The translations under genes and the position numbers were made by a program. The notes under the pieces were generated by a model that did not search any database, was not told the origin of the DNA, and saw only the letters and a list, made by a program, of their open reading frames with translations. A stretch of 8,494 nucleotides of DNA from positions 1-8,494 of the forward strand of contig CAISDD010000460.1 of the NCBI GenBank assembly GCA_903883985.1, in the 5' to 3' direction. Source of the DNA: an uncultured Pseudomonadota bacterium (lineage in GTDB: Bacteria > Pseudomonadota > Gammaproteobacteria > Burkholderiales > Thiobacillaceae). Below, piece after piece: positions 6,797-8,494 of this stretch; positions within the stretch are counted from its first letter, which is position 1, and each line of letters starts with the position of its first letter.

Positions 6797-6839
6797 AATG
6801 ATGCGGCCACGGGGCTGCGGGCATGAAAGGTGGCTGGAA

Positions 6840-6860
6840 TGTGTCGGTTTTTTTTACACA
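6840..6860. repeat. Inverted repeat TGTGT-N11-ACACA with a T8 centre
   Basis: TGTGT (6840-6844) and ACACA (6856-6860) flank CGG and eight Ts. It sits about 110-130 bases upstream of the predicted sigma-54 transcription start, the usual place for an enhancer-binding protein site. The T-run could instead mark termination of the ThiF transcript, but the only hairpin before it (GGCCAC/GTGGCT, loop of about 18) ends well upstream of the Ts. Both readings are weak. Confidence 0.3.
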
Positions 6861-6941
6861 CGCGCCAGCAACAACACCTAGTCCATATCCCTACGATCAA
6901 TTTTCACCAAAGGTTTCAAGCAGTTAAAAAACATCTCCGAG

Positions 6942-6968
6942 TTGGCATGATGCCTGCTTATGGTTGGT
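6942..6968 (+). promoter_or_regulatory. Sigma-54 (RpoN) -24/-12 promoter for the PEP-CTERM gene
   Basis: TTGGCATGATGCCTGCTTA (6942-6960) has the diagnostic GG (6944-6945) and GC (6956-6957) separated by exactly ten bases. It follows the TTGGCAcgN4tTGCtt consensus closely. Transcription would begin near 6968, leaving a leader of about 58 bases before the ATG at 7027. PEP-CTERM genes in floc-forming betaproteobacteria are reported to depend on RpoN and the PrsK/PrsR two-component system, which supports the call. Those regulator genes are not in this window. Confidence 0.75.
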
Positions 6969-7026
6969 CAGTGATGAAGATCATCATCACCAGTCAAGTA
7001 ACAGACATACCATCCAGGAGAGGATC

Positions 7027-8067
7027 ATGAAACTGAATAAATTAACTGTCGCCACCGGCCTGGCGCTCTGCGCAATGACCGTTGCGGGTTCAGCACAAGC
7101 AGAAGCCTTGGCCACATCCGTGTTGAACATCACCGGATTCAAAATCTCTGGCACGGGTGGGGAGTTGACGGTGGGTGTGCCCGCGGGCCCGGGCTTGGGT
7201 GCGCTGGTCGTGGGTACGACTTCCGACTCGTCCAGCATCTCGGCCAACCTCGACGGCGGCGTGCCTACGGCTGCAACGGCAGGCCCCATTCCGATTAGCG
7301 CGACTCCCGTCGATTTGCTTCCTGTGAGCCAGGGCACCGTAACCCCCGCTTACGTGAACAACAGCTTCGCCATCCTCTCGACCGTGACCCCCGCGCCTCA
7401 GGACGACTTCGCCCTGGCGGATGCGTTCATTACTGGCGCCCCCATCAACGGTACGCCCGCGTGTGCAGGGCCAGCCTGTACCAATCAGGCTGGCCAGGCA
7501 TCCTATGTCTCCCTTCTTGGCCAGCCGCATACGGGTGTTTCGAGTGCCAGCAACACCTTGCAGTCGTCTTTCCTGTTCAAGGGACTGTCCGGGCCGCTGA
7601 CACTGGACTTCAGCGCCCTGGCTTATCTGGAAGCCTATACCAGCCCCGACTCCAAGGTAGGCAGCAATGCCACGGCGAGTTACAGCCTGTCCTTCACCGT
7701 CGTGGACAATACTACGTTCGGCAACACCGTCATCTTGTGGACTCCGAACGGGAATTCTCTGGATAACGGAAATTCAGGTTCCGCAGAGGGCATCACCGCG
7801 CAGATCGACCCCTTCAGCTTGAACGTCGGCCGCAGCGCGAGCTCCCCTTACCCGTTTACCGCGGATTCCTTTTACGGTCTTGCCCTGGGCACGGCCAACA
7901 ACGGCTTGTTCTCTGCGACGACCGTTGGCCTGGACCCGTTTCACACCTACCTGCTCACGATTTCGTCCACCACCAACACCTCCGCCGCCACTGTGCCAGA
8001 GCCTGCCACCCTGGCTTTGCTGGGCATGGGACTACTCGGCCTGGGCATGAGCCGCCGTCGCTCCTGA
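7027..8067 (+). CDS. Secreted PEP-CTERM sorting-domain protein
   Basis: 346 residues. An N-terminal signal peptide, MKLNKLTVATGLALCAMTVA, ends with a likely cleavage after AQA (23-25). The C-terminus has the full PEP-CTERM signal: VPEP (323-326), a hydrophobic helix ATLALLGMGLLGLGM, then SRRRS. Such proteins are exported by Sec, recognised at PEP by an exosortase (EpsH/XrtA type) and released to the surface or extracellular matrix. The body is rich in Ser, Thr, Gly, Ala and Asn with beta-strand-like alternation, typical of the group, and has no recognised catalytic domain. A cysteine pair in ACAGPAC (about 150-156) could form a small disulfide loop. ATG 7027 has AGGAGAGG (7016-7023) upstream; an earlier in-frame ATG at 6964 would lie before the predicted transcription start and spoil the signal peptide. 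A sigma-54 promoter drives it, and hairpins at 8071-8161 end it. Confidence 0.9.
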   Translation: MKLNKLTVATGLALCAMTVAGSAQAEALATSVLNITGFKISGTGGELTVGVPAGPGLGALVVGTTSDSSSISANLDGGVPTAATAGPIPISATPVDLLPVSQGTVTPAYVNNSFAILSTVTPAPQDDFALADAFITGAPINGTPACAGPACTNQAGQASYVSLLGQPHTGVSSASNTLQSSFLFKGLSGPLTLDFSALAYLEAYTSPDSKVGSNATASYSLSFTVVDNTTFGNTVILWTPNGNSLDNGNSGSAEGITAQIDPFSLNVGRSASSPYPFTADSFYGLALGTANNGLFSATTVGLDPFHTYLLTISSTTNTSAATVPEPATLALLGMGLLGLGMSRRRS

Positions 8068-8070
8068 CCT

Positions 8071-8103
8071 ACCCCGTCCGCAGAGGAGGCGGATAGACGG
8101 GGT
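8071..8103 (+). terminator. Large hairpin after the PEP-CTERM gene, no U-tract
   Basis: ACCCCG/CGGGGT outer arms and TCCGC/GCGGA inner arms form a bulged hairpin four bases after the stop codon. No T-run follows, so it may protect the 3' end or assist the terminator downstream rather than terminate by itself. Confidence 0.45.
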
Positions 8104-8137
8104 CACACAGCTCGGAACCAAGCATTGTGACCGTGAA

Positions 8138-8164
8138 AAGCCCCATGTCCGCATGGGGCTTATT
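8138..8164. terminator. Bidirectional intrinsic terminator
   Basis: AAGCCCCATG (8138-8147) and CATGGGGCTT (8152-8161) form a perfect ten-pair stem with a TCCG loop. It is followed by ATT on the plus strand, and on the minus strand by CTTTTC from the A-run at 8136-8139. It ends the PEP-CTERM transcript and could shield it from transcription entering from the right. Bases 8165-8213 show nothing further. Confidence 0.7.
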
Positions 8165-8213
8165 CATGGGTACGCGCAAGCGCTACGACTCCGCTTGCCA
8201 GACAACTTGATAG

Positions 8214-8494
8214 GCCGATCAGGACCTGGGTAGGAGCGGGCTTGCCCGCGATGACCTTGCAAGCCCGGCGACGCTTGCATTCGCCGGCAAGCCGGCTGCC
8301 ACGAGGCTCATGCCGATCAGGACCTGGGTAGGAGCGGGCTTGCCCGCGATGACCTTGCAAGCCCGGCGACGCTTGCATTCGCCGGCAAGCCGGCTGCCAC
8401 GAGGCTCGCCGATCAGGACCTACATGGGTAGGAGCGGGCTTGCCCGCGATGACCTTGCAAGCCCGGCGACGCTTGCATTCGCCGGCAAGCCGGC
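8214..8494. repeat. Three tandem REP/BIME-like units, third truncated by the window edge
   Basis: Units start at 8214, 8312 and 8408, each with GCCGATCAGGACCT. Units one and two are identical apart from an extra AT at the end of the first (98 versus 96 bases). The third has an ACAT insertion after GACCT and runs off the window. Each unit contains three palindromes: GCGGGC-TT-GCCCGC (8236-8249 in unit one), TGCAAGC/GCTTGCA (8258-8264/8273-8279) and GCCGGC-AA-GCCGGC (8283-8296). The outer two are REP-type heads in opposite orientation, like the GTAGGAGCGGGCTTGCCCGC REPs known from pseudomonads, so the unit resembles a BIME. Such elements are mobilised by RAYT transposases, none of which is in the window. 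They may act as transcription or supercoiling boundaries. Confidence 0.85.

Noticed and set aside
6830..7030. Small plus-strand reading frame in the gap before the PEP-CTERM gene
   Set aside because: It spans the T8 tract, the sigma-54 promoter and the Shine-Dalgarno of the next gene, and its translation has no recognisable feature.
8160..8378. Short minus-strand reading frame over the right-hand repeats
   Set aside because: It is made of the REP units read through. The repeated peptide only reflects the DNA repeat, and there is no ribosome binding site or family match.
8214..8494. CRISPR array
   Set aside because: The 96-98 bp units are directly contiguous with no unique spacers, and their internal palindromes are REP-like.

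Overview
The window looks like a chromosomal segment of a moderately GC-rich proteobacterium, most likely a betaproteobacterium of the Rhodocyclales/Nitrosomonadales kind. This rests on the engB-hemB gene order, a magnesium-type HemB, a YcgR-type PilZ protein, a PEP-CTERM protein behind a sigma-54 promoter, and REP-type palindromes. No rRNA, tRNA or marker in the window fixes the genus.

Layout. Bases 1-60 look like the leader of a divergent minus-strand gene that starts just outside the left edge. Then come engB (114-746) and hemB (883-1884), both plus strand. Between them, overlapping the engB stop codon, is a dense chain of perfect hairpins. Read on the minus strand it ends in a textbook intrinsic terminator and shows two CU-rich, anti-Shine-Dalgarno-like loops, so it is probably a small RNA. 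A ycgR-like c-di-GMP receptor gene (1890-2618, minus) converges on hemB with only five bases between the stop codons.

Divergent from ycgR is the accessory part: a FeeM-like N-acyl amino acid synthase/GNAT protein (2737-3516), a nitroreductase-fold oxidoreductase (3717-4793), a SAM-dependent O-methyltransferase-like protein (4884-5921), a ThiF/MoeB-like adenylyltransferase (5942-6796) and a secreted PEP-CTERM protein (7027-8067). All are on the plus strand. The last has its own sigma-54 (-24/-12) promoter and is followed by two hairpins, the second a bidirectional terminator. The right end (8214-8494) holds three tandem copies of a 96-98 bp REP/BIME-like unit, the third cut by the window edge.

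How they may work together (inference). FeeM-type enzymes join a fatty acyl chain to an amino acid and have been linked to PEP-CTERM/exosortase genomes. Here the acyltransferase sits beside a carboxylate-adenylating E1-like enzyme, a flavin oxidoreductase and a methyltransferase. That set could activate, oxidise and methylate an N-acyl amino acid at the inner membrane. The neighbouring PEP-CTERM protein is an exported surface or matrix protein, but no exosortase, acyl carrier protein or PrsK/PrsR regulator lies in the window. The cluster is the most interesting item. The minus-strand RNA candidate between engB and hemB is second.
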